DNA from: Hemibagrus wyckioides
Lineage: Eukaryota > Chordata > Actinopteri > Siluriformes > Bagridae
Assembly: GCF_019097595.1 (NCBI RefSeq)
Contig: NC_080710.1
Coordinates: 664,585 to 728,584, forward strand
Direction of reading: 5' to 3'
Length of the DNA stretch: 64,000 bases
Shown: in pieces, positions 25,501-37,343 of the stretch
Numbering within the stretch: the stretch's first letter is position 1
How the letters are laid out: the number at the start of each line of letters is the position of its first letter
Notes under the pieces: generated by a model
What the model saw: only the letters and a program-made list of their open reading frames with translations
The model's database searches: none
Told to the model about the DNA's origin: nothing
Made by a program: the position numbers and the translations under genes

Positions 25501-28500
25501 TTGTGTTTGTGTAGTCGTGTTTGTGTAGTCATGTTTGTGTAATTGTGTTTGTGTAGTTGTGTTTGTGTAGTTGTGTTTGTGTAGTCGTGTTTGTGTAGTC
25601 ATGTTTGTGTAATTGTGTTTGTGTAGTTGTGTTTGTGTAATTGTGTTTGTGTAGCCGTGTTTGTGTAATTGTGTTTGTGTAGCCGTGTTTGTGTAGTCAT
25701 GTTTGTGTAATTGTGTTTGTGTAGTTGTGTTTGTGTAGTCGTGTTTGTGTAGTCGTGTTTGTGTAGTCGTGTTTGTGTAATTGTGTTTGTGTAGTCGTGT
25801 TTGTGTAATTGTGTTTGTGTAGTCGTGTTTGTGTAGTCGTGTTTGTGTAGTCGTGTTTGTGTAGTTGTGTTTGTGTAATTGTGTTTGTGTAGTCGTGTTT
25901 GTGTAATTGTGTTTGTGTAGTCGTGTTTGTGTAGTCGTGTTTGTGTAGTCGTGTTTGTGTAGTTGTGTTTGTGTAATTGTGTTTGTGTAGTCGTGTTTGT
26001 GTAATTGTGTTTGTGTAGTTGTGTTTGTGTAATTGTGTTTGTGTAGCCGTGTTTGTGTAATTGTGTTTGTGTAATTGTGTTTGTGTAATTGTGTTTGTGT
26101 AGTCATGTTTGTGTAATTGTGTTTGTGTAGCCATGTTTGTGTAGTCATGTTTGTGTAATTGTGTTTGTGTAGTCGTGTTTGTGTAATTGTGTTTGTGTAG
26201 CCGTGTTTGTGTAGTCATGTTTGTGTAATTGTGTTTGTGTAGTCATGTTTGTGTAATTGTGTTTGTGTAGCCATGTTTGTGTAGTCATGTTTGTGTAATT
26301 GTGTTTGTGTAGTCGTGTTTGTGTAATTGTGTTTGTGTAGCCGTGTTTGTGTAGTCATGTTTGTGTAATTGTGTTTGTGTAATTGTGTTTGTGTAGTCAT
26401 GTTTGTGTAATTGTGTTTGTGTAGCCGTGTTTGTGTAGTCATGTTTGTGTAATTGTGTTTGTGTAGTCATGTTTGTGTAATTGTGTTTGTGTAGCCGTGT
26501 TTGTGTAGTCATGTTTGTGTAATTGTGTTTGTGTAGTCATGTTTGTGTAATTGTGTTTGTGTAGTCGTGTTTGTGTAGTCATGTTTGTGTAATTGTGTTT
26601 GTGTAATTGTGTTTGTGTAGTCATGTTTGTGTAATTGTGTTTGTGTAGTCATGTTTGTGTAATTGTGTTTGTGTAGCCGTGTTTGTGTAGTCATGTTTGT
26701 GTAATTGTGTTTGTGTAGTTGTGTTTGTGTAGTCGTGTTTGTGTAGTCATGTTTGTGTAATTGTGTTTGTGTAATTGTGTTTGTGTAATTGTGTTTGTGT
26801 AGCCGTGTTTGTGTAGTCATGTTTGTGTAATTGTGTTTGTGTAGTCGTGTTTGTGTAGTCGTGTTTGTGTAGTTGTGTTTGTGTAATTGTGTTTGTGTAG
26901 TCGTGTTTGTGTAATTGTGTTTGTGTAGTCGTGTTTGTGTAATTGTGTTTGTGTAGCCGTGTTTGTGTAATTGTGTTTGTGTAGCCATGTTTGTGTAATT
27001 GTGTTTGTGTAATTGTGTTTGTGTAATTGTGTTTGTGTAGCCGTGTTTGTGTAGTCATGTTTGTGTAATTGTGTTTGTGTAGTTGTGTTTGTGTAGTCGT
27101 GTTTGTGTAGTTGTGTTTGTGTAATTGTGTTTGTGTAGTCGTGTTTGTGTAATTGTGTTTGTGTAGTCGTGTTTGTGTAATTGTGTTTGTGTAGCCGTGT
27201 TTGTGTAATTGTGTTTGTGTAGCCGTGTTTGTGTAATTGTGTTTGTGTAGCCGTGTTTGTGTAGTCATGTTTGTGTAATTGTGTTTGTGTAGTCGTGTTT
27301 GTGTAGTCATGTTTGTGTAATTGTGTTTGTGTAATTGTGTTTGTGTAATTGTGTTTGTGTAGCCGTGTTTGTGTAGTCATGTTTGTGTAATTGTGTTTGT
27401 GTAGTCGTGTTTGTGTAGTCGTGTTTGTGTAGTTGTGTTTGTGTAATTGTGTTTGTGTAGTCGTGTTTGTGTAATTGTGTTTGTGTAGTTGTGTTTGTGT
27501 AATTGTGTTTGTGTAGCCGTGTTTGTGTAATTGTGTTTGTGTAATTGTGTTTGTGTAATTGTGTTTGTGTAGCCGTGTTTGTGTAATTGTGTTTGTGTAA
27601 TTGTGTTTGTGTAGCCGTGTTTGTGTAATTGTGTTTGTGTAGCCGTGTTTGTGTAGTCATGTTTGTGTAATTGTGTTTGTGTAGTTGTGTTTGTGTAGTC
27701 GTGTTTGTGTAGTCGTGTTTGTGTAGTTGTGTTTGTGTAATTGTGTTTGTGTAGTCGTGTTTGTGTAATTGTGTTTGTGTAGTCGTGTTTGTGTAGTCGT
27801 GTTTGTGTAGTTGTGTTTGTGTAATTGTGTTTGTGTAGTCGTGTTTGTGTAATTGTGTTTGTGTAGTCATGTTTGTGTAGTTGTGTTTGTGTAGTCGTGT
27901 TTGTGTAGTTGTGTTTGTGTAATTGTGTTTGTGTAATTGTGTTTGTGTAATTGTGTTTGTGTAGTCGTGTTTGTGTAATTGTGTTTGTGTAGTCGTGTTT
28001 GTGTAATTGTGTTTGTGTAATTGTGTTTGTGTAGTCGTGTTTGTGTAGTCGTGTTTGTGTAATTGTGTTTGTGTAATTGTGTTTGTGTAATTGTGTTTGT
28101 GTAGTTGTGTTTGTGTAATTGTGTTTGTGTAATTGTGTTTGTGTAGTCGTGTTTGTGTAATTGTGTTTGTGTAATTGTGTTTGTGTAGTCGTGTTTGTGT
28201 AGTCGTGTTTGTGTAGTTGTGTTTGTGTAATTGTGTTTGTGTAATTGTGTTTGTGTAGCCGTGTTTGTGTAATTGTGTTTGTGTAATTGTGTTTGTGTAG
28301 CCGTGTTTGTGTAGCCGTGTTTGTGTAATTGTGTTTGTGTAATTGTGTTTGTGTAGCCGTGTTTGTGTAATTGTGTTTGTGTAATTGTGTTTGTGTAGTC
28401 GTGTTTGTGTAATTGTGTTTGTGTAGTTGTGTTTGTGTAATTGTGTTTGTGTAGCCGTGTTTGTGTAATTGTGTTTGTGTAATTGTGTTTGTGTAATTGT

Positions 28501-29263
28501 GTTTGTGTAGCCGTGTTTGTGTAATTGTGTTTGTGTAATTGTGTTTGTGTAGCCGTGTTTGTGTAATTGTGTTTGTGTAGCCGTGTTTGTGTAGTCATGT
28601 TTGTGTAATTGTGTTTGTGTAGTTGTGTTTGTGTAGTCGTGTTTGTGTAGTCGTGTTTGTGTAGTTGTGTTTGTGTAATTGTGTTTGTGTAGTCGTGTTT
28701 GTGTAATTGTGTTTGTGTAGTTGTGTTTGTGTAGTCGTGTTTGTGTAGTTGTGTTTGTGTAATTGTGTTTGTGTAGTCGTGTTTGTGTAATTGTGTTTGT
28801 GTAGTCATGTTTGTGTAGTTGTGTTTGTGTAGTCGTGTTTGTGTAGTTGTGTTTGTGTAATTGTGTTTGTGTAATTGTGTTTGTGTAGTCGTGTTTGTGT
28901 AATTGTGTTTGTGTAGTCGTGTTTGTGTAATTGTGTTTGTGTAATTGTGTTTGTGTAGTCGTGTTTGTGTAGTCGTGTTTGTGTAATTGTGTTTGTGTAA
29001 TTGTGTTTGTGTAATTGTGTTTGTGTAGTTGTGTTTGTGTAATTGTGTTTGTGTAATTGTGTTTGTGTAGTCGTGTTTGTGTAATTGTGTTTGTGTAATT
29101 GTGTTTGTGTAGTCGTGTTTGTGTAGTCGTGTTTGTGTAGTTGTGTTTGTGTAGTTGTGTTTGTGTAATTGTGTTTGTGTAGTCGTGTTTGTGTAATTGT
29201 GTTTGTGTAATTGTGTTTGTGTAGTCGTGTTTGTGTAGTCGTGTTTGTGTAGTTGTGTTTGTG
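19571..29263. repeat. 9.7-kb satellite-like array of a 14-bp unit
   Basis: About 690 copies of TGTTTGTGTAATTG and variants ending AGTTG, AGTCG, AGTCA or AGCCG. Substitutions sit almost only in the last five bases. Rare indels (near 21170) and single changes (TGTCTAG at 23087 and 24181, TTTTTG at 22398 and 24835) occur. No unit carries a stop in one minus-strand reading, so open frames up to 660 codons (HKHNYTNTITQT) appear on that strand; these are artefacts. Confidence 0.98.
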
Positions 29264-29289
29264 TAGCTGGGTGATGAAAGGCAGAGCAA

Positions 29290-29311
29290 GGAGAGAGAGA
29301 GAGAGAGAGAG
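29290..29311. repeat. (AG)n microsatellite
   Basis: About 11 units at the end of the part matching copy 2, where a related AG-rich stretch is at 55330-55427. 29312-29515 is AT-rich with nothing recognised. Confidence 0.85.
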
Positions 29312-29522
29312 AAAGTGAGAATATTAATTTCTAATATAATTTTTAATAGTAATTTATATTCTATTATATTTCTGTTCCTGTGTTTCTGTGTTCCTGAAAC
29401 TCAGTGTTCTCAGTAATGTGTGTGTTAATGAGAGACAATCTTCTCTTTACATGAATGTTTTGGCAACACTGTACATGTATATGGTCATAACAATAATACT
29501 GAAATACTGAAATTAAATTAAA

Positions 29523-29523
<1 letters not shown>

Positions 29524-29559
<36 letters not shown>

Positions 29560-29571
29560 CAGAGAGATGAA

Positions 29572-29623
<52 letters not shown>

Positions 29624-29635
29624 CAGAGAGATGAA

Positions 29636-29693
<58 letters not shown>

Positions 29694-29759
29694 CAGAGAG
29701 ATGAAGAGGGAGAGAGAGAGAGAGAGAGAGAGAGGGAAAGGAACAGAGAGATGAAGAGG

Positions 29760-29791
<32 letters not shown>

Positions 29792-29803
29792 CAGAGAGAT
29801 GAA

Positions 29804-29841
<38 letters not shown>

Positions 29842-29853
29842 CAGAGAGATGAA

Positions 29854-29891
<38 letters not shown>

Positions 29892-29903
29892 CAGAGAGAT
29901 GAA

Positions 29904-29947
<44 letters not shown>

Positions 29948-29976
29948 CAGAGAGATGAAGAGGGAGAGAGAGAGAG
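29524..29976. repeat. Compound polypurine array, (AG)n with AAAGGAACAGAGAGATGAAG spacer
   Basis: About eight modules, each a 26-50 bp AG run followed by a fixed 20-25 bp purine-rich spacer. The plus strand is almost pure purine over about 450 bp. Confidence 0.95.
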
Positions 29977-30056
29977 ACTTTGACTTTTGATGGTCATTTA
30001 TTAAATCCAATTATTCGTTCACTTTAGCAGCACATTACACATTCACAATAGAAAGT

Positions 30057-30101
30057 GAATAAATAAATAGATAAATAAATAAAGTAGTCAGTTTATAAAG
30101 A

Positions 30102-30152
<51 letters not shown>

Positions 30153-30178
30153 ATGAATGAATGAATGAATAAATAAAT
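30057..30178. repeat. (AAAT)n microsatellite
   Basis: Uninterrupted AAAT from about 30101 to 30153, changing to GAAT units, with degenerate copies before. Confidence 0.95.
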
Positions 30179-30254
30179 GGCACATCAAAAAACTAGTTAA
30201 AAAACTATTAAAATACACAGGAAGTTAAAATAAAAGTTCATCCAAACTCACGTG

Positions 30255-31757
30255 CAAACAGCAGTTCATCATTTACACCAGTACACACGGCTCCTCATCA
30301 CACCACAGTTCATCATTTACACCAGTACACACGGCTCCCCATCACACCACAGTTCATCATTTACACCAGTACACACGGCTCCCCATCACACCACAGTTCA
30401 TCATTTACACCAGTACACACGGCTCCTCATCACACCACAGTTCATCATTTACACCAGTACACACGGCTCCCCATCACACCACAGTTCATCATTTACACCA
30501 GTACACACGGCTCCCCATCACACCACAGTTCATCATTTACACCAGTACACACGGCTCCCCATCACACCACAGTTCATCATTTACACCAGTACACACGGCT
30601 CCCCATCACACCACAGTTCATCATTTACACCAGTACACACGGCTCCCCATCACACCACAGTTCATCATTTACACCAGTACACACGGCTCCCCATCACACC
30701 ACAGTTCATCATTTACACCAGTACACACGGCTCCCCATCACACCACAGTTCATCATTTACACCAGTACACACGGCTCCCCATCACACCACAGTTCATCAT
30801 TTACACCAGTACACACGGCTCCCCATCACACCACAGTTCATCATTTACACCAGTACACACGGCTCCCCATCACACCACAGTTCATCATTTACACCCAGTG
30901 CACACGGCTCCCCATCACACCACAGTTCATCATTTACACCAGTACACACCGCTCCCCATCACACCACAGTTCATTTACACCAGTGCACACGGCTCCCCAT
31001 CACACCACAGTTCATCATTTACACCAGTGCACACGGCTCCCCATCACACCACAGTTCATCATTTACACCAGTGCACACGGCTCCCCATCACACCACAGTT
31101 CATCATTTACACCAGTGCACACGGCTCCCCATCACACCACAGTTCATCATTTACACCAGTACACACGGCTCCCCATCACACCACAGTTCATCATTTACAC
31201 CAGTACACACGGCTCCCCATCACACCACAGTTCATCATTTACACCAGTACACACGGCTCCTCATCACACCACAGTTCATCATTTACACCAGTACACACGG
31301 CTCCCCATCACACCACAGTTCATCATTTACACCAGTACACACGCCTCCCCATCACACCACAGTTCATCATTTACACCAGTGCACACGGCTCCCCATCACA
31401 CCACAGTTCATCATTTACACCAGTACACACGGCTCCCCATCACACCACAGTTCATTTACACCAGTACACACGGCTCCCCCATCACACCACAGTTCATCAT
31501 TTACACCAGTACACACGGCTCCCCATCACACCACAGTTCATCATTTACACCAGTACACACGGCTCCCCATCACACCACAGTTCATCATTTACACCAGTAC
31601 ACACGGCTCCCCATCACACCACAGTTCATCATTTACACCAGTACACACGGCTCCCCATCACACCACAGTTCATCATTTACACCAGTACACACGGCTCCCC
31701 ATCACACCACAGTTCATCATTTACACCAGTACACACGGCTCCCCATCACACCACATC
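30255..31757. repeat. 44-bp minisatellite
   Basis: About 34 copies; each unit includes CAGTTCATCATTTACACCAG, then TACACACGGCTCCCC and ATCACACCA. Variants are TGCACACGG units around 30897-31140 and three units missing CAT. 44 is not a multiple of three, so three units make a 44-residue reading period. I treat the plus-strand frames up to 513 codons as artefacts. Confidence 0.97.
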
Positions 31758-31869
31758 AGCTGGAACTGTTCAAGGTCATTCATACTTTTATAAAAGTTGA
31801 AATCAACAAAGACCCTTGTTCTGACCAGTCTCTGAAAGATTACAGTAACATCATGTTGTGTGTTCTGTG

Positions 31870-34495
31870 TCACTTTGTTCTTTCTGCTGGTGTAGATGGC
31901 CAGTTTCGCCTGGTCCAGGATCCACACGTGGAAGGAGGTGGAAGATCTCTCAGAGGCAGAGCTAACAGGAGTCCAGGCTGCAAATCACAAGGAACTTAGT
32001 TTCCTACAATGAAGAGCAAGAAGAGCACCTAGAGCATCAAAGAGAACAAATAAGAAAGATAGATATATAAGCTGAATTATCCGCAAACACAGTGAAAATA
32101 AATTTCAGAAATGCAGAAAACGATGATGGAAATACAAGATCAGATGGAATAAATATTTACCTTGAAGAAATCCTATATGAATCAACATACATGTCCTGAA
32201 GATGGAGTCCAGGTTCAATTTAACCTTCTGCCCAGTATAAAATGAATTCAACCTTCTGCCCAGCCTTTCAGTGTTTTTTAACCAATGCCTGAGAAGAACA
32301 TTCAGAATCCTTCTACACAGCCTTCAGATCCTTTGATTCAGACCTCTTCAGATAATTCAAGCAAAGAACATGAATCAAATAATCTTTAGAAAATTCTTAG
32401 GCAAAATCAGACAAGACTTAAAAAGAATAAAACAGCAAGTAATACCTTACCAAAAAGAGGCATAACAGTTTTTGATGGAAACATTTTTCAGTACAAATAA
32501 TTCATCCATTTCTTTGAACATATAGTTGAAAGCAGAACAGATAATAATCAAGACCGAATACAGTTCCTTATCCAGTATAAAAAAGGACAAGATGAGGGGC
32601 TGCCAACACATGGCACAAATCAGAGTCTACTGAAAAACAAAGCAAATGCTGAAAGAACATTTTGGCAATGATTATAAGATCTCTTGTGCCTACATTGAAA
32701 AGGCCCTCTCCTGGCCAACCATTAGATTAGAAGACTCCAGAGCATCATAAGATTTTGTATTATTCCTGAGAGGTTGCTGCAGTGCCATGGTAGACTTTAT
32801 GTATATGAACGAGGTTGACACAATTTCTAACATGAGAAGCATTGTCCTCAAGTTACCCTGTAAATTGTGGGAAAATGGCACACTAGGGCCTGTGAGCTAC
32901 AGCAGCAGTATAGCGGCAAAATAAAGATGGCTGATCTGGTGAACTTCTTTGAGAAGCAAGCAAGCATTGTCTCACCCAGTGTTTAGTGACATTCAGGACA
33001 CAAGTGCCAGTAAGATAAAATTAAAAGCTCCAGGAAAATCCTATATGAAAGGAAGCTTTGTTACTCATATAGATGTGCAATTACAGCAAAGACCTACAAC
33101 CACAGATTATTCATGTCACTCCTGTAATGCTGGTCATAAACTGTCACATTATCTATATGAGTCTCATAGAGAAAAAGTGTCCAAAAGAATGTAATTTGCT
33201 TTGGACACCTGGCAAGGGTCAGTCAAGTGAGTAAGAACTGTACAAATCATATAAATTGCTCCATATGCAAGAAGCAACATCCAAGTGTCTTACAAATCAG
33301 AGCAAATGACTCAACATGGTGGACAACAGGAACACCTATCAGCAGTTATCACTTGCAGGTATCACTTGATGCTGGTAGGCATTCTGGGGTTGGTGATCAA
33401 CAGACCCTAGAAACCAAATGCATGTTCTCTATTGTGCCAGTGCAGGTCACAAGCTCAAAAGGTAGAAAAATCATGCACACATACACCTCTGTAGTTCCTG
33501 GCAGCTATGCTGAAAAACTTATGAACAAGCTGCAAGCTGCATCTACAAGCTGGACCCAGTACTAGAGGAGTACTGAGAGTAGGAGGAAGACTGAACAAGG
33601 CAGCAATGAAGAATGACAAGTGTCCTGTTATCCTACCAAAGGATCTACACATCTTCACTCTCAATTTTCAGCACATGCATGAACAGTAGGGACGTAGAGG
33701 AAGAAATCATGTACTCTCTCAGCTTAGAAAGAAATGCTGGATCACCTGTGCCAACTCAGCAGTTCACAAAATTATGTCTAGATGTGTAGTTTGCAGGCGT
33801 GTACAGAAGATGGCTGACGTACCAAAAGAGAGACTTGAAGCTGACCTGCCTGGCAGGTCAATGTAGATTATTTTGGACCTTTAGACACCAAAATAGGGAG
33901 AAGCCTAGTGAAACAATATAGTGTCACATTTATTTGTCAAGTAGAGCAGTGCAGCTAGAAATGGCTAACTCCTTAGACACAAATGCTCTAAGACTGTTTA
34001 TATGTAGAAGAGGTCAGTTGATGCATATTTTCTCTGACAACGGCACCTGTTATGTCTAGAATAACTTCATAAAAATAATAAGGGAGACTCCTGCTTGCAC
34101 TTTTACTATTTACTGCTGTGCTTGAAATTTGCAGACAACTTCACGCCAGAACGTAGCAGTGTCAATGTGCATACCACAGAACACATGGAAGGTGTCATTA
34201 TGCTACCAACAATAGATCCATATACCTCAGCACCTACCTGGTAGGAGCTTAAAGAGAACTGCAAGATGCAATTGCAAGTTGGAACAAGGAGATGACTGAG
34301 AAGTCTATGCTCCAGAAGGGTATTCAGCAGTCCTTTAATCCCCCAACAGCTTCACATCACGGTGGGGTGTGGGAAAGTTTGATCCGTTGTAACAGTCACT
34401 GCCTGTCACAATATTTAATGTGCCGTATTTTGATTGCTATGCTCATCCCAGTCAATAGGAGGACACCTGTAGCACAGCCCATTTCCAAATAAAAA
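31870..34495 (+). mobile_element. BEL/Pao LTR retrotransposon fossil
   Basis: The plus strand with many stops and shifts keeps gag-like words near 32440-32580 (LPKRGITVFDG, FFEHIVESRTDNNQDRIQFL), then YKISCAYIEKALSWPTIRLE and NMRSIVLKLP near 32670-32860. A CHSC zinc-knuckle-like piece lies near 33118. Integrase words run from 33620 on (CPVILPKDLHI, KKCWITCANSAVRKIMSRC, SRAVQLEMANSLDTNAL, FSDNGTCYV). Most of pol between them is missing. No LTRs were recognised. Confidence 0.75.
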
Positions 34496-34641
34496 GGAAG
34501 TAATAGAATGAGAAGTAGGTTCAGTTTGGTCAACTGCTGTTTGCCTCACTAATCCTGTTTGAGAATTTTTTTTATTTTGCTTATGCTTATGTAACCTGCT
34601 CATACACTTAAGCTAATCTATGGAGTATATACCCTTGGACT

Positions 34642-35082
34642 GTGCTTGGGTGCAGTATTGCCACAGATAGCAGTGTAGTGTCTGTAGGAGGAAGTCTGGA
34701 TGCCTTAGGTGGAGTTAGTAACCCCCCAACTCCGGCATTAGAGCCCTCACAGCGGGGCGAAAGGGTGACGACTCGGCGGCATAGTCGTACAGCCAAGGCT
34801 AACGCTAAGGCTTGCCCACGGGAGCACCACTCCTCTCCGCTTCACATGTCCAACAGGTTTGCTCTCCTCATTGAAACACCTGCTGAGAAACCTGAAAGAG
34901 CTCTGGTTATAGGAGACTCCATTTTAAGGCATGTGAAATTAGCTAGGCCTTTAGGGGCTCCAGCAGCACAGGTTAGGTGTATTCCGGGAGCCAGGGCGCT
35001 GGACATTGCAGGTAATCTTCTGGATGTCCAGGTGGTGCTCCGAAAACAATGTGGGCTTCATAGACAATTGGAGCTCTTTTGA
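34642..35082 (+). pseudogene. LINE ORF1 remnant, SGNH/esterase-like
   Basis: Reads SVVSVGGSLDALGGVSNPP, then PSQRGERVTTRRH, NRFALLIETPAEKPERAL and VIGDSILRHVKLARPLGA. The GDSIL block is the nucleophile region of the GDSL-type esterase ORF1 known in fish L2/CR1 LINEs. It breaks off where the next insertion starts. Confidence 0.7.
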
Positions 35083-35084
35083 GG

Positions 35085-35590
35085 GCAAGACTGGCCTGTT
35101 AGGACGGGACTGGATACTTCACTTTATATAATTTTGCAAAATTTTGTACTGCTGCTGTCTGCACCTTGGACACTATTGGACTACACACTATTCACTTTAT
35201 ATAATTTTATAATTTTATATAATTTTGCATCACAGTTGTTGTATTTTATTTTAATTTATACTGTATGTACATTTTACATTTCCTATATACATATTCTATA
35301 TAAATATATACATACCTTACTGTATTTATATTTATTATATCATATTTTTATTCTATTATTGTTTTTATATTTTATATTTCATATTTTAGTATAATTCGTA
35401 TTCTTATTTTTTATATTTCATATTTTTATATTTTATTGTTATATTTTATCCTTGTCTTTTGTTCTGTCCTTTTTCCTTTTCCTTTTCCTAGGGTCATAAC
35501 AGTGGTGTAAACATTTCATTGCATATCATATTGTGTACCATTATGTATGTGACTAATAAAATTTGACTTTGAATTTGAATTTGGTGTCCA
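35085..35590 (+). mobile_element. Second LINE 3' end inserted in ORF1 of the L2-type LINE
   Basis: AT-rich segment ending GTGACTAATAAAATTTGACT plus TTGAATTTGAATTTG, a LINE-like polyadenylation and tail. Host LINE coding sequence stops before it and resumes after (HPTREGAALISCSIAHSL). Confidence 0.55.
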
Positions 35591-35903
35591 TCCCACTCGG
35601 GAGGGTGCTGCTCTCATTTCTTGCAGCATAGCACATAGTCTTAGAGCAGATCTAGTTAATCGGTGACAATCCAGGGCCAGGGAGCAGACAAGCAGGTTAA
35701 TCCAACCGTCTGCTGGCTGCAGAGAGTCGTCACTCAGGGTTCATAACATTGAGACTGTGTCTGTTCCCCGAACCAAACGAAAATGTTTTAACAATCAGAA
35801 AATTTGTTTTAGTAACCTGATTAACATAAAACTAGATGATAGTGAATGCACAGCCTGCACCTTTGATCTGAAACTAGGACTGTTAAATATAAGATCTCTT
35901 TCT

Positions 35904-36250
35904 ATTCAATTCAATTCAATTCAATTTATTTTGTATAGCGCCTTTTATAATGAACATTGTCTCAAAGCAGCTTTACAAAAGAAGAAAACAGAGAAAGGGG
36001 AGGGGAAAATGAAAAATAATAAAAAATAAAAAATAACTAATTAACTAGAAATAACAATAAATTATTAAATTCTATAATTAGACTATTTTATCCCTAATGA
36101 GCAAGCCTGTGGCAACGGTGGCAAGGAAAAACTCCCTGGGATGGAAAGGAAGAAACCTTGAGAGGAAGCAGGCTCAGAAGGGAACCCATCCTCATCTGGG
36201 TGACACTAAACAGAAAATAATGTAACTGTAACTGATTAATGTCCTTTCTA
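35904..36250 (-). mobile_element. Antisense 3' end of the same LINE family inside the L2 element
   Basis: Starts with (ATTCA)n, then AGCGCCTTTTATAATGAACA, TTGTCTCAAAGCAGCTTTAC, GCAACGGTGGCAAGGAAAAA and GGGAACCCATCCTCATCTGG. This is the reverse complement of the 3' end at 39600-39962. CTTTCT occurs on both sides (about 35895-35901 and 36243-36248), and the coding sequence (NIRSLS, then TTAL) reads through when it is removed. Confidence 0.8.
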
Positions 36251-36695
36251 CAACAGCACTTCAACTCAAACACTTATTATTAATGAACTGATTACTTCGT
36301 TTAACAGAAACATGGATTAAACAAAACGAGTATGTAGCATTAAATGAAGCTTGTCCGCCTGGTTTTAGCTATATACATCAACCGCGTCTAACAGGCGGGG
36401 GAGGAGGTGTCGCAGTTATTCATGATAATAACTAAGCGCCACACAAAAACCCAGACATCACTTCAACACTTTTGAAGTTCTTTATTCTAACCTAACGTAT
36501 GCAGCTACAAATAATAAGTTCACCAAGTCAATTCCACTAATTGTTATTTACAGACCCCCAGGGCCATACTCTGAATTCCTCAGTGAATTTGGAGATTTTA
36601 CTTCAAACCTTGTTGTTTCTTTAGACAAAGCATTAATAGTAGGAGACTTCAACATTCATTTTGATAAGCCAGAAGACCCTCTGAGAACAGCAGGT

Positions 36696-37139
36696 GTGTC
36701 CATCTTAGATTCATTAGGTGTTAATCAAAATGTAATAGGACCCACTCATAATGGAGGTCACACTCTGGATCTCATTTTTACATTCGGATTAAATATAGAA
36801 AACATAGTCACTCTTCCACAGTCGGAAGCTATCTCAGATCACTATCTAGTTTCATTTAAAATGCGTCTTAGACACGAGATGCTCGATTTGCCACGTTACC
36901 GTATGAAGCGTACATTTACATCTGCTACTGCAGAGAGATTTACCGATAGTCTCCCAGAATTATCACGCATGAGTGGTTCGCCATCTGACCCTACAGAACT
37001 TGACCATGCGACTGATTACCTGGAGTCAATGTTTCACAACAACCTAGACACTGTAGCTCCACTTAAATGGAAAATAATTAAAGAGAAGAAACTAGCACCC
37101 TGGTACAACGACCACACGAGCTTTAAAACAATCAGCTAG
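36696..37139 (+). pseudogene. LINE ORF2 endonuclease part
   Basis: With 36540-36695 it reads VIYRPPGPYSEFLSEFGDF, ALIVGDFNIHFDKPED, GPTHNGGHTLDLIF and SEAISDHYLVSFKM: the APE endonuclease GDFN, LD and SDH motifs. The frame ends at 37139. Confidence 0.85.
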
Positions 37140-37343
37140 GAAACTACAGCGTAAATGGCGTCAAACTAAATTAGCAGTATTTCAGTTAGCGTGGAAGGAA
37201 AGCCTTCTGAGATACAAAAATTCTCTTAGTGCCGCTACAATAAAAACAATCCTAAATTTTTATTTAGCACTGTAGCAAAACTAACTAGGATTAAAACCAC
37301 TGTAGAAAAGCGCATACAATCTATATGTAGCAGCAATGACTTC

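Noticed and set aside
19456..29289. Many minus-strand open frames (up to 660 codons) rich in Thr, Asn, His and Gln
   Set aside because: They are the 14-bp array read in any of three frames; each unit shifts the frame, so all give the same peptide.
30252..31999. Plus-strand open frames of 300-513 codons (His/Ser/Thr rich)
   Set aside because: Product of the 44-bp array; frames overlap each other and end in retroelement debris.
35134..35394. 86-codon Tyr/Leu/Ile-rich frame resembling membrane segments
   Set aside because: AT-rich LINE 3' region; hydrophobicity follows from base composition.
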